A stretch of 64,000 bases of DNA from Nectonema munidae (lineage: Eukaryota; Nematomorpha; Nectonematoida; Nectonematidae). The stretch lies in NCBI GenBank assembly GCA_030549495.1, contig JAUIRK010000886.1, positions 25,228 through 89,227 on the forward strand, given 5' to 3'. The position numbers and the translations under genes were made by a program. Below the pieces are notes generated by a model. The model saw nothing but the letters and a program-made list of their open reading frames with translations. It was not told the DNA's origin and did no database searches. Shown piece by piece: positions 46,192 through 57,557 of the stretch (its first letter is position 1; the number at the start of each line of letters is the position of its first letter).

Positions 46192-47969
46192 ATGCACGAT
46201 GAAGCCAGTGACGAAGCAAAACAGATTGAAGAGATGAAAGTGGAAAATAGGATGAGACATGTGTTTCGCATGGCCAGAACAAGCGCTATAGACAAAAGAG
46301 ATGTTATCGGAAATCGCTGCATGAAAAATCAAAGTAGTGAATTGAAGTTACGCTTGCCTGATAGGTTGGATCTATGGAAAGATTATTGTGAAGATCTGTT
46401 GAATAAAGAACATGCATGGAACAAAAAGTTACAAGCTGAGCCAAATGAAGGTCCCATATATTAAATTACTTTCGATGAAGTTGAACAAGCTTTGTTGAAA
46501 ATGAAGAAGAATTTTTTTTTAGTACACCTGGCCCGAGTGGTGTACCGATAGAAGCTCTACAGCTGTGCAAATTAGAAAATGAACTGGCCAGAGTAGGTAA
46601 TGACATGCTACAAGGAATAAGGATGCCAGAAAGTTGGAGAAAAAGCTTTTTGATACGAATATACAAGGGCAAAGGAGATCACAAAGAGTGCCATAATTAC
46701 AGAAGCATCAAATTGATCGAACACTCAATGAAAGTGATAGAGCGAGTTTTGAGAAAAGAATAAGAAGCAGAGTCAACATCAGCGAGACTCAAATGGGGTT
46801 CATGCCCGACAAAAGTACGATTGATGCTATTTTTGGCGTTCGTCAGCTGATGGAAAAGCATATAAACGTGGAGAAGGAGTTGTTCATACTGTTCTTAGAT
46901 CTTGAGAAAGCCTTAAAGGCGTAATGGAATGTGAAATTAAAGCTGTAATGGAAATGTATATACAGACTGAAACTGCAGTACAAATCAAAGGAGAAAAATG
47001 TGGGTGGTTCGAAGTTAAAGTTGGAGTGCACCAGGGCTCCGTGTGCTCAGTCCACTTCTTTTCACGATTGTGATGGATGCACTGGCAGAAAACATATCCA
47101 AGATCATGAGAGAAATTCTTTACGCTGATGATTTGATATTGATTGGCAACAGTTGGGAAGACGTTGAAAACAAGTGCAGTTGTTGGAAAGAAGCCTTAGA
47201 AAGCAAAGGTTTGAAGGTTAATATTGCAAAAACGAAAGCAATGAAAGTCGTCACAAGAAAATGTTTTGACTCAGTAAGTGCTATCGATCTGTGTAGTGCG
47301 TGTGGAAGCAGAGTAGTTAGGAATCCTATTCAATACGTGAAATGCGAATTATGGGTTCATAAGAGATGTTCAGGCTTATCTGTTCCATTGAGCAGACCGA
47401 AAAATTTCATATGTCGTAGTTGTAAGATAAATCATGAAATTGTGGAAGATCAAGGCTTCGTTAAACTAGGTGAAGATGAATTCGAAGTAGTAAAGGAGTT
47501 TTGTTATTTGGGTGATGTTCTAACAAGAGATGGCGAATTGAAAAAAACGGTGATATCAAGAATTAGAGCTGGTTGGAAAAAGTTTAATGATATTGCTGGC
47601 GTACTGTGCGGCAGAGTTTTGTCACTGAAGTTAAAAGGAAGACTATACAAATCGTGTGTAAGGAATGTTATGTGTTATGGAGAGTGTTGGCCAATGAAGA
47701 AGGTTGAAGTGAGACGCATGCAGTCTGCTGAGATGAGGATGTTACGAATGATGTGTGGCAAAATTCTACTGGAGAAAGTGCGATGTAAAGAGATTAGAAG
47801 AATGACAGGGGCGGAAGATATAGAGCAGTATTTGGAAGAGCATAGACTCCGTTGGCTAGGACACTTAGAGGGAATCGATCCACACAGACTAACGAAGAGA
47901 CTATGGAATGAAAATATCACTGGACAAGCGAGGAGAGGGGACCAAAAAAAGATGGGAAGATGCTGTTAA
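46192..47969 (+). pseudogene. LINE reverse transcriptase with internal PHD-like finger (copy A)
   Basis: The first piece (46192-46464) is the region before the RT. RT motifs continue in shifting frames: FDEVEQALLKMKK, PGPSGVPIEALQL, YKGKGDHKECHNYRSIKL, FLDLEKA. From 47043 a 308-codon frame is open: SPLLFTIVMDALAENI, ILYADDLILI, LKVNIAKTKAMKV. A Cys/His finger follows (CSACGSRVVRNPIQYVKC...WVHKRCS...FICRSC), then FCYLGDVLTRDG, KLKGRLYKSCVRNVMCYG, ADIEQYLEEHRLRWLGHLE. The finger sits between the RT palm/thumb and the C-terminal domain. At least three frame changes or stops lie before 47043. Inactive. Confidence 0.82.
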
Positions 47970-48090
47970 AGAAGACATGAAGAAAAGGAACCTGAAGATT
48001 GAAGATGCTGAAATGAAAGGAAGATGGAGACGTCGCTGCAAATTCAAGGTCGACCTTGGCTCGCCAGGACAAAGACCTGCTAATTAGAGC

Positions 48091-48093
48091 GAA

Positions 48094-48130
<37 letters not shown>
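48091..48130. repeat. (ATG)n microsatellite tail of LINE copy A
   Basis: About 13 ATG units ending exactly at the target duplication. This is the 3' tail produced or expanded during target-primed reverse transcription. Confidence 0.85.
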
Positions 48131-48131
<1 letters not shown>

Positions 48132-48450
48132 ATATTACGCACATTTTCTATCTGTTTATTCTCCCTGTTGACATGTTCGTTGTTGCTTGTTTTCTCACTC
48201 CTGATGTTAGTAAGACATTTCACTTCTTTCTTTTTTCAGGAATTTTTTTAACAGATTCTAACTAATTTTTGCCTTCTAATTGTTCTTTTTTTGTTTGGCT
48301 TCTAATTTTTATTTATTCGATTTTTAAAAATATTAAGTTGATATCAACGCTCTCAAACAATTTTTTTAAGAATGATTATTATTATATTTTGTGTTTTATT
48401 GAACACATATATTTCAAATAAACCTTAAATAAAAATTCAAAATACACATT

Positions 48451-48750
48451 TTATTGTAAATATGCTCTTTTTAGCGATTTTCTCTTATATTGAGGAGGTT
48501 GTACGTCTCGTTTAAGTCCCCAACAGTAGTCAACAAGCATGTTAATGTTCCATAAACCTTGATATCTTTCCTCCATCACTCGAATATCTTGGTGAAATCG
48601 CTTACCTTGCTCTTCGCGGTAGTCTCCGCAATTTACTGGAAAAAATTTAGATGAGAGTTTAGGAAATGAATTTTCAGAGACATTCTTGCACCAAGATAGT
48701 TGAAATTTTCCAGTAGTTCTTCGACTATATTTTTGTAATCGCAACTGCGG
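48451..48750 (-). pseudogene. C-terminal fragment of a widespread uncharacterised transposon-associated protein
   Basis: The minus-strand frame ends NCGDYREEQGKRF, HQDIRVMEERYQG, WNINMLVDYCWGLKRD, a conserved C-terminal signature I know from many uncharacterised insect, spider and cnidarian proteins, including bracovirus-linked Cc8L18.2-like proteins. Only about 100 residues are present; the upstream part is missing and stops occur beyond 48745. It lies between the Ty3 3' LTR and LINE copy B. The biochemical function of the family is not known to me. Confidence 0.6.
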
Positions 48751-48889
48751 TGTTTGCCCAAAAATTTCTGACTAGAGACTTAAAAGGAAGCCATGCATTT
48801 TTTTCGTATTCATGTAGCATTCAAAATCTGTATCATTCATCAGTCTTTGATAAAAATTTTCAGACCCAATTATCAATTCTAAAGGTAAG

Positions 48890-49690
48890 CTCTGAGAAGC
48901 GGGAAGTAATATCGGTCTTTGTTCAATATGTGGAATGAGAGTGATAAGAAACGCAATCCTAAGTAATGCTTGTGAACAATGGGTTCACAAAAGATGCTCT
49001 TTTATAAATGGTTCAGTCTCAGCTATCACAAATTATGTTTGTGGCAGATGTAACCTGACACTAAAGTTAGATTGGGAGATGATGAAATTGAAGTTAAGTT
49101 TTGTTATTTAAATCAGGCAATGTTTCTAGTAGCATTACAAGAACTCCTGTTGGTTAGAAAAAGTTCAAAGAAATTTCAGGTCTGTTATGTGGGAAGGTGT
49201 TGTCGATGAAGTTGAAAGCGAGGCTATATAAAGCTTGCGTCAGAAATGCAATGTGCTATGGAGCTGAATGCTGGGTGGTGTAGTAGGCTGATACTAGAGA
49301 GTTACAAACAAGTGAAATGAGAATGATACGACTGATGTGTGGAAAGACGTTGAAGGACAGAATAGCTGCTAACGATATGTTGGGAAAAAAGACTGGTATC
49401 GAAGATATTGATGCTTATTTAGAAGATAACAGATTACGCTGGTTTAGTCATTTGGAAAGAATGAATGGAGAATGTTTGACAAGAAAGATAAAAGACGAAA
49501 TAATTGATACGAAAATAAAGAGAGGAAGGCCAAAAATGACCTGGTGTAGTCTTGTGGATGAAAGCATGAAGAAGAGAGAATAGAGTGAAGACGGGCAATG
49601 TAGAAGAAAATGGAGGAGTCGTTGCAAACAACTGGTCGACCTCAGCTAGCTGGGATATGGGCCAGGCCAATTGAATGATGATTGATGATG
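48890..49690 (+). mobile_element. Zinc-finger LINE copy B, decayed
   Basis: It begins within the finger (CSICGMRVIRNAI, QWVHKRCSFINGS, YVCGRC) and continues with FGKVLSMKLKARLYKACVRNAMCYGAECW and TGIEDIDAYLEDNRLRWFSHLERM (open at 49317-49583). The tail near 49665-49695 is an imperfect ATG/ATTG repeat. The RT core is missing, and several frameshifts lie before 49300. Confidence 0.75.
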
Positions 49691-49884
49691 ATTCTATGAC
49701 TTAACCTTAACCCTATTAGTGCTGGGGAGGGGGAGGGGGTGTATAAAATTAATTGTAGAAAATTGGCTGAATCATATCCCTTCAAATTTTGTGGCTTTTC
49801 CTAAAATCGCTAGCTGCATCTTTTGAAGCAAAATTTTGACATTATCTGTACTTAACCTTATAATTTAGGATCTATATTGTATAA

Positions 49885-51070
49885 TACCTTGAAAATTTTT
49901 AATTATATACAGTTTGGAACGCATAACACTTTATATATTTAATTTTTTTCAATAATCATGGCTACTTTTTAGAAAATGTCAATCAAAATTTTGATTGATC
50001 AAAATATATCTAATAAAATATACCTTCAAATTTTACATAAAATATAGGTTTTTATACTAAATCGGTCATGCTGTTTTCATTTCTGGGCTCATTTTTTACA
50101 TTTAGAATTTGAAAATACCTATAAGTTAATCAAATTTGCGGTTTACTTCTGAAAATTGTCTCCAAAAACATTCCTTCACATTTTACATAAAATATATGTG
50201 TTATACTAAATCGGCCATGCTGGTTTCATTTCTGCACTCATTTTTTACGTTTAGGATGTGAAAATACCTATAAGTGGTAATCAAATTTGCGGTTTACTCC
50301 TGAAAATTGTCTCCAAAAACATTCATTCAAATTTTACAATTAAATATGTTTTTATACCAAATCAACCATGCTAGTTTCATTTATGGACTCAATTTTTGCA
50401 GTTTGAATTTGAAAATACCTATAAGTATCAATCATGCGTTTAGTTCTAAAATTTGTTTCCAAAAATATTGATTTAAATTTTATATGAATATGTTTTTATA
50501 GCAAATATATCATGATGATTTGATTTCTGAACACAGTTTTCGCATTTAGAGGTTTTACTGCTAGTTTCGATCAAATTTGCGGTTTATGTCTGAAAACTAT
50601 ATCACAAAATATTCTCTCTAATTTTACATGAAATATATGTTTTTATACCAATTCGACCATGATAATTTTTATTTCTGAAATCATTTTTTGCATTTAGAGG
50701 TTTAAAATGTCTGAAAGTGTCAATCAAATGTTCGATTTACTTCTAATGTCTAGAGAAATATTTTGAAATTTAAATAAAATATCTGTTTTTATGCCAAATG
50801 GAAGATGCTGGTTTCATTTTTGGACTCAGGTTTGGCATTTATGGTTTTAAAATATCTGAAAGCTTCAATCAGAGTTGCGGTTTACTTCAAAGATACTGTC
50901 TTCAAAAATATTTTCAAAAAAATGAAATATCTGTTTTATACCAAATCGACTATACTTATTTTATTTCTGTACTGGATTTTGGATAATACGGTTAAAAAAT
51001 ATCTCAAAGTGGCAATTGAATTAGTAATGTATGCTAGAAAATCAGTTCTGTAAAAAATTTTCAAAAAACG
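49885..51070 (+). repeat. Degenerate tandem array, about 147-bp units (independent copy)
   Basis: The motif CAAATTTGCGGTTTACTTCTGAAA recurs at about 50131, 50282, 50431, 50572, 50725, 50870 and 51014: spacings of 151, 149, 141, 153, 145 and 144 bp. Each unit also carries CCAAAAACATTC, TTTTACATAAAATAT, a TACCAAATCGACCATG-like segment and TTTCATTTCTGGACTCA. It shares its left flank (GGAACGCATAAC) with the palindrome copies. No coding function; clearly tandemly derived. Confidence 0.8.
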
Positions 51071-51650
51071 GCTGCATATTAGATATATAGTAAAAATATA
51101 CTTTTTTTTTTGTATATTTTGGCTTATAAAACGTTTTACAATTTACTAAAAAATTATGTGAAAATCGTATAGGTTACCATAACTATCTCAGGTACCACTG
51201 TGTAGAAATATATCTGTTCTCAAAATTTTTTTTATAAATGTGAATCGAATTTGACTAATTTTTTCTTTCCTTATGAAAGAGAAAGTCTTTAAGATGATGA
51301 AGGTGGGAAACTTTTTGTGATTAAAAAAGAGGATTATGAATGATTTCAATAAGAAAACGAAATTTGAAAAAGGATTGGTTGACAAATATCAAGAGATATC
51401 TGTTCATATCACCTGATTATACAACACATGATATTGATAAAAAAAAAACCCAAGATAAACAAAGAGATTCTCTTCAATAGAAAAGCTGCATAATATTTTA
51501 AATTCTGAGCTCTCTGAAATAGGTTTATTTTTCAAACATAGATTGCACAAAATTAATTTCTGATGAAAGGGCCAGTTTAGAATGAAGAGTAAAATTAGAT
51601 ACCGTAAAATTTTAATTTTATGAGCTTTATCGAACATGATCGCAGGTCCA
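51071..51650. other. AT-rich stretch without a recognisable gene
   Basis: Only short, low-complexity frames are present. No family resemblance seen. Confidence 0.4.
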
Positions 51651-52495
51651 TTATTTTGCGTCTCCATCTCTATTTTGCTCGTCCCCTAAAGCTAAACGTC
51701 TTTTGCTCATGTCTTTTTTGACTATTTCTATCCATGTCATCTTTGGTCTGCCTTTACTCTTACCTAAAGTTTGATTTTTAAAAGCTTCTTTAATTAGATC
51801 ACCGAAAGATCTTCCATTTACATGCCCAAACCACCTTAACCTTTGTATTTCTAATACTTTATTTATTTCATTTACTTGACATAAACTTTTTATCTTTTCA
51901 TTACTTATTTTATCTTTTAAATTAAATTTGCACATGATTCTTAACATCCTCATCTCCGTGGTGTTTAGTCTATTTTTCTCAGATTCTTTTAAAGCCCAAC
52001 TTTGGCCACTATACACTAAACTAGACCAAATGCAACTTTTATAAAGAAAACCCCTTAATTTTAAGGAAAAGATACTATTGCATAAAATACCACTTAACGC
52101 TTTAAATTTTTTCCAAGTTAGTTGTATTCTATGTTCTACAGAGTTACTTACACTACCTGTTTTGTCTAAAACCTCATCTAAATAACAAAATTGTTTAACC
52201 TCTACTAATTCTACGCCGCCTACTACTACTTTTTCTTCCAATACTACATCGGTATTTCGGTTGAAACTTAAACAGCACCTACACTTAAAATTTGTTGTAT
52301 TTATCAAACTGCCCTTAATGTTTGAGCATTTTTTATGTACCCACTTATTGCAATGCACACAAAGAATCGAGTTTCTTTTAACTCGTTTTTCGCAAACTCT
52401 ACATGGATCTATTTTGGAAACTGTGTTCTCAGTACCCATAAAAGAATAGCTAATTTTCATCCACTTAGTTTTGCTAGTGTCTCATACCATGTGCT
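51651..52495 (-). mobile_element. Zinc-finger LINE copy C, one long open frame
   Basis: The minus-strand frame is open for 269 codons (52460-51654) and can be extended upstream to LAKTKWMK, the end of the RT fingers. It has a full Cys/His finger (CRVCEKRVKRNSILCVHC, NKWVHKKCSNIKG, FKCRCC), then VKQFCYLDEVLDKTGS, LKLRGFLYKSCIWSSLVYSG and INKVLEIQRLRWFGHVNGR. It ends shortly after KGRPKMTWIEIVKKDM. The RT catalytic core (YADD) is absent, so it is a 5'-truncated insertion. The intact frame of a non-autonomous fragment suggests recent insertion, or chance preservation. Confidence 0.82.
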
Positions 52496-52529
52496 AATCT
52501 TTTTACTTAATTCTTCAGAAAAATAAGAT

Positions 52530-53248
52530 TTTTTCTCAAAAAAATGTCATGATGAAATAGAGAAAGGTTGATTTGTTAAATGGGACGAAAATTATTCAAA
52601 AATGATTAAAAAAAATAGCTGACCGCAAATTAACCAAATTTAGACAGTAATTGCAATTTAAATCTAAAGTGACAAAAGTATTTTGAGAATGTTCAGTTTG
52701 CTGTGTATGGATAAGTTTATTTTAAAATAATGAGGGAAAGTGTAAGTCACCTGTGAAAGCTTAATTACTGACTGGTTAAATATTTTGCGTGAATTAATAA
52801 TACCAACATTTAATATATCAAGGAAAGTAAGAGAATATTAAGCCAAAAAATGTGGGATTATAATATATTTTGAGGTTATATTTGGCAGTGATGGACAGGT
52901 TTGATTGATTTTCATGAAAAATAAATGACACCATCAGATTAGCAATTAATTTTTGTAGGTTCAAGAGAGAATTTTCAAAAAATATTCAATATTTTAAGAA
53001 AAAAGAGAGGGGTGGGCTAAAATAGCTCCAAATCACTGAGGAAATAAAAGTAGTCCGTCACGAATAGGGTAAAAAATAAATTTATTTTAAACCGTACATT
53101 TTTGTTAAATTCATTTTATTTCAAACAAATGATCCTTCAGCACATTACTTATAATATGAATAAAGATATAGGATTGGGAGAATTCGAAATTATTTGGGAG
53201 GAAGCGAAAGGATTTTTGTCGCGCTCCCTTTGCGCATACATTACGAGG
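52530..53248. other. Intergenic stretch without a recognisable gene
   Basis: No coding family seen. Around 52895-52935 are short similarities (GATTGATTTTCATGAAAAATAAATGACACC) to sequence near 17400-17520. Confidence 0.4.
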
Positions 53249-53317
53249 CTTTTACCAAAATATAATTGACTCAATATTTTGACTTTTACCTCGATCAGTT
53301 ATTTGTATGAAACAATT
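53249..53317 (+). repeat. Perfect 69-bp direct repeat, copy 1
   Basis: Bases 53249-53317 are identical to 59016-59084 and similarity stops sharply at both ends. No inverted ends or coding content are evident. Confidence 0.85.
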
Positions 53318-53439
53318 AAAGTTCTTAGCTTGTTCCCGGTGCACGAATGTTCTATATTCGATGTTTCGGATGGAATATTTAGCTTAAGATTTGACTTTCT
53401 TACTATTCTATAACTGGCAATCTAGCAAGAGCTGTGTTC

Positions 53440-53960
53440 ACCTTTTTCTTTAAATATTGGGAATTTGAAAATGGAGAACGCCACTCTCATCATAATAGCC
53501 TCCTAAGAAAATGATGGCTCATTGATTACAGGTGCCTTGGTTATTACAGGCCTGGTTACTAACTGAGAGTAGATTGAAACAGCTAATACTGGCTCAGATG
53601 AAAGGTTTGATGTTGGCCAATATACCTGAAGAGGCTTTTCCTAAGTGGTTACCTGGAGTCTTTTTGGAGCTTCATTTTGCTGGAGAGCAGCTAGCTTAGC
53701 TGGACAATTGTTATAGGCGGCTGAGTGCCCCTCACTTCCGCAAGGGTAGCGTTGGCGGTCTTAGAATTAGCTGACTTGCACGTGCGACGATCGTGCTCAC
53801 CTCTGCAGACATTCTCTGCTTGGGCAAGCGGCCGACACATGACAAAGTTTCAGACATTTGTAATATTGGAATATTTTTGGCTTAGGTAGAAACTCATGGC
53901 AGGCTAATTTTACACTTAGGATAATCAGTCAGTTTTGGTCAATTGATCTACAGTTGCTTA
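53440..53960 (-). pseudogene. LINE ORF1 (Jockey-type Gag-like) relic with zinc knuckles
   Basis: On the minus strand, in shifting frames, there is a first CCHC knuckle with its first Cys changed to Tyr (YYKCLKLCHVSAACP), then EHDRRTC, then CGSEGHSAAYNNCPAKLAALQQ, which is the typical end of the Jockey/I-type ORF1 knuckle array. The downstream tail is Pro- and Ser-rich. It is decayed, with several frameshifts. It is GC-richer than the surroundings and not the same family as the LINE in the palindrome. Confidence 0.6.
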
Positions 53961-54435
53961 GTTCTAAAGTTTCACTTACGCAAGATCCTCGTCATATTTT
54001 TAAACAGGGGTTCACTTGTGTTTGAAAATCCTAGGTCTTTAAAGAAAAGGTTTTTATAATTAAGCCCTAGAAGTCCCAGGATTGTCAATTGACCCTAAAA
54101 ATGAAATAAAACAGAATTAACAATCACCGATATCGGTTTTGATATAAAAAAACATTTTTTAAATAATAAAGGCATTGAGAAAAACTATATTAATAAGTTT
54201 CAAAAAATAAAACTAATTGTCCTCTTTTGTTGAAACCCTTAAGTTCTTGATCGGCCTTATCAAAGCCTCCTTTTTTTGAATTATAAAATAAAAGTGTTTG
54301 AGGTTTCTTTTTGAGAACATCATTGTTAAAAAATTAAACTTGCAAAGTATGGCCGTGAGGAAAAGAACACTTATGGTTTTTTAGCTTTATAAGAATACAC
54401 CAAAGTAATTAAATGCTGAGGGGATACATAATCTA
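53961..54435. other. Intergenic stretch without a recognisable gene
   Basis: AT-rich; nothing identified before the hAT-3 terminus. Confidence 0.4.
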
Positions 54436-57400
54436 ACATCCCAGCACATTGTTTTTATTAAAAGGTTCCAGAAAATACAAAAGGTTCCAAAAAGGTTCTA
54501 ACAAAAATCTTGAATAAATTTTTATTTAAAATAAAAGATAGAAAAATTATAATTCATTTAAACTATTTTTTTTTAGAAATTGATCAATAAGTCCAGATTT
54601 TCGCGTGTTTATTTTTGAATTTAGTTGAATCAAATCAATTTTTTTTTGAGTTCTTCATTTCTTTTAGTCTGAGCTGCTTTAAGAAAACTATATGCTAAAT
54701 GAATAGAAGTTTGGATTTTTAGAATGAATAGCATCTTCAAGTCTTTTTGAAGCTTTATCAAGTAAACAATTGGTAACTTTCTGAACGGTTTCATATTCAC
54801 AACTTTTTTCTTCGTAGTGCATTTCAATCTCCTCAATTTTAACTTTTTTTGACTTAAAAATTAGGCAGATTTCTTCTGATCTCTGTTTTGCACTTTCTTC
54901 TTTTCGCTTCTCAATTTTATTCTTTTTATCCATTTCCAAATTATCTTTATACTTTCGATAAGCACTTTTGCCTAAATTAAGAAGTTCGCGAGTTAAAGGA
55001 ACAGCATAGGGTCTGTTATCAAAATACTGCAATCCGCTTCTCACAACCAAACGCGCATTCATAGATTTCAAAGACAAATTACTTATATCATCAGTTAAAA
55101 TTTTTTTTGAAATTGAAAACTGTCTTTCAACATCGGCGTTACCATGCGAAACGCATAAAGCAGCTTTAACTATGCTCATTAATACAGGATACTTGGGCAT
55201 TCCGGAAGAAGTTTTGATTGAAAATATATACCTCCAATAAAAATCGACTCTATCTTTGGTATATTTTTCAAGAATAGTCTCAGTCTGCAAAACCTTCCAT
55301 TCATCTATCAAAACTTCTGTATCAGCTTTTTGAGGCAAAATGCTAGCAAGTTTTTCAATGTCACTTAAACTAGAAAAATGCGATCTTCTATCTGGAGAAA
55401 GACAACGAAAGCACTTGATTAATTCATCGCACAATAGAGATGATTTTAATATGTAAAAGCAAGACTCCTTATAGAAAGAAAAACATTTTTTCATAAAATT
55501 CGTGACTATAATGGAATCAATACCCAGTTTATTTAATTTAATTTTAATTTCTTCACAAAATATCATTTTTTTTGGATCAATAAAAAATTTTTCTGATTCA
55601 TTTTCAACAGAATTTAGAAACTTTTTTAAAATTTCTTTTATGTTGAAATTCTTTTCTATAGGGGTTTCTAAAATTCTGTTTGCTAATGTGATGGTTAGAT
55701 TTATAATTTCTTCATAAATAAGATGAATTAATGGCTCAGTGTTCTGAAACTTTCTCTTAAATTTTTCAAAAACCTGTATTGCTGAATTAATAAAAAGACG
55801 TTCGACTTTGAGAGTTGGAGTATTCAGCTGTTGAACAATAAACTTGTAATAAAAATTTGATTTTGCGGACTTGCAATTATTTGGAACGAAAACTAGAAAA
55901 TATTTTTTAAGAACATCCCATTGTTCCAATATTTTTTTAACTGAAAAACCAAGAGAAATCCATCGATTGTTAGTGTGCTTCTTTAGCTTTGATATTGGGT
56001 AGTTTAATTCTTCTTGTACTTTGTGAAAATCCTCATAACGAGTAGGCCATCCTTTAAAGTATTTGTAAACAAAAGTTAAAAAAGAAGAAATTTTTTCATT
56101 CAAAGCCTTTATGCCTTTTGAAAACGCATTGTGAATTACATGCAACTGACATGTTCCAGCATTAAAAAGAGCTTTTCCTCTACAAATTTTCACTGTTTCA
56201 TTAATAAGGGAAAAAACTTTTTTGTTAACATTGGGACCATCACTGAAAAGTGTAACAAAATTTTCAAACTTTAAATTGTTTGCGTTAACAACATTGATAA
56301 TTGATTCTGATATAGTTTCACTTGGAGCATGGCCTAAATGCAAACTTTCTAGATGAAACGAACAAACCTGATGAAGAATGCTTGACCAAAATCTTATCAT
56401 AATTTCTAGCTCTTTTTTATCTTCTAAGTTAGTTGTTTCATCATAAGAAATAACAAAACTTTTATCTTTAGCGTCATCCAAAATAATTTTTTTAAAATAT
56501 GGACCCAGTGCTTCTGTTAATAAATAGCTTGATTTAGTAGAGCCTAGTGAAAATTCTTTTGGTATTTTTCCTGGAAACATGTACTGTAAAGTTCCAGCTA
56601 AATCATTATTTGAACGTAATGAATAATTTGACAAAATACTTTTAAGCATCCAAATAGGTTCAGCTTTTGTTGCTTCATCTCGTTTGCAGAATAAGTATAA
56701 TTTAGTCTGATTACAAGCTTTTTCAGGAATCGTAGAAGTGGATGCAACTTGATCTGATTTTGAAACAGTTTCTAAAGTGCATTGAAGAATATCTGAACGT
56801 TCCACAGTTGTTTTTTTTATGTTTTTCAGTGTTAGAGTGATTCATTATTCCTTGAATTCCTTTTTTCTTAATACTGATAGAAACTTTACAAATATTACAA
56901 AAGGCTTCTTCATCATTCTTTCGAATACACCAAAAATCAATTGTTTTACCAGATGCATCTTCTTTTTTGAGCCAGGCATTATTAAACTTAATATTGCGTC
57001 CCATTTAAAAAAATTTACTATCTAAACTGAAATCAAAATATAAAAAAATAAATCATTTAAAAATATATGCAACATAAATTTAAATTGAAATTTTTTTATA
57101 ATCAAAAACTTTTTTGGAAAATAACAAGATTATTAAAATTTTTCTATTTAAATCTTTCATCTACAAAAACTTCTTTAAATTTCCAAAGTATTTAGATCAA
57201 TATTTAAACAAAAGCAACCTTAAAAATACAGTTAATTCGTTAAAAGCTTTTCTGGTCTTTTTTTATATTCTTTAAGAAGAAAAAATTCTTTTTTGATAGA
57301 ACTTAATAGTGTTTCATCATCATGTTCAAAACGTTGTTCATTTTTGCATTTTCCCATGATTTCATTCATTGATTTCATTTTTTTCTGTTTTACACCGGGG

Positions 57401-57557
57401 CAACGGGGTGGATTCTCTAGTTGCACTTAGCTATAATTCAATTGTATTATGTGCGCATTCACTATTTTACAATTAAAAACAAAAATAAAAAGGTTCTAAA
57501 GGTTCTAAAATTTAATAAAGGTTCCAAAAAAGTGAAAAAGGTTCTACGCTGGGATGT
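54436..57557 (-). mobile_element. hAT-3 DNA transposon with BED-type finger
   Basis: A 3122-bp element bounded by ACATCCCAGC at 54436 and its inverted copy GCTGGGATGT ending at 57557. Flanks show only a weak target-site match (CATAAT on both sides, 6 of 8 if the duplication is ACATAATC/GCATAATG), so the exact ends are provisional. Subterminal AAGGTTCYA motifs occur three times at the left (54461-54500) and four times at the right (57491-57545), all in the same strand orientation. The transposase occupies the minus strand at 54688-57004. Confidence 0.75.
54688..57004 (-). pseudogene. hAT-3 transposase, near-intact with a single homopolymer frameshift
   Basis: The N-terminal frame (57004-56723) starts MGRNIKFNNAWLKK and carries a BED-like C2H2 finger (FCNICKVSISIKKKGIQGIMNHSNTEKH). 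The long frame (56805-54688, 705 residues) follows, with the RNase H-like fold and its motifs: VISYDETTNLEDKKELEI, LFSDGPNVNKKVFSLI, AGTCQLHVIHNAF, NRWISLG, and the C-terminal dimerisation motif SHGNADVERQFSISKKILTDD. The tail is strongly basic and probably coiled. The only break visible is at a run of eight A (minus strand, near 56815), where a 1-nt difference separates the two frames. It could be a sequencing error. About 770 residues in all, a normal hAT size. Confidence 0.85.

Larger units (their letters stand above)
46169..48130 (+). mobile_element. Zinc-finger LINE copy A, 5'-truncated, in the Ty3 3' LTR
   Basis: A 1962-bp non-LTR retrotransposon copy flanked by the 14-bp target duplication TATATTACGCACAT (46155-46168 and 48131-48144). 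The 3' tail is (ATG)n, about 13 units, not poly(A), as in RTE-like LINEs. The endonuclease is absent, so it is 5'-truncated. It is related to 39470-39594, 48890-49690 and 51651-52495. The clade (RTE or Proto2-like) is an inference from tail and protein. Confidence 0.88.
39605..48240 (+). mobile_element. Ty3/gypsy-type LTR retrotransposon fossil with two later insertions
   Basis: A Ty3/gypsy-type element in the plus orientation. Its parts in order are: 5' LTR (39605 to about 39870), a Gag region with a CCHC knuckle (about 40010-40620), an aspartic protease with LLIDTGSELSFI (about 40660-40885), reverse transcriptase begun at about 40930-41175 and continued from 44184, an RNase H region (about 44570-44930), and an integrase (about 44990-45800). 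A purine-rich tract at about 46011-46022 precedes the 3' LTR. It is dead, with several breaks. A hAT-like transposon (41176-44183) is inserted in the RT region and a LINE (46169-48130) in the 3' LTR. The LTRs differ at roughly 2 percent of comparable positions, so it is fairly young, though older than both insertions. Confidence 0.85.
46023..48240 (+). repeat. 3' LTR of the Ty3 fossil, split by a LINE
   Basis: The LTR starts TGTAGTATAATTC directly after a purine tract, runs to 46168, and resumes at 48131 after the LINE. The 14-bp target TATATTACGCACAT is duplicated on both sides and present once in the 5' LTR, which shows the unoccupied state. Confidence 0.8.

Noticed and set aside
47917-48144. 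His-repeat protein on the minus strand
   Set aside because: The poly-His run is only the reverse reading of the (ATG)n tail of the LINE.
49885-51070. CRISPR array
   Set aside because: The repeat units are long, diverged and lack unique spacers of constant length. The setting is a eukaryotic transposon-rich genome.
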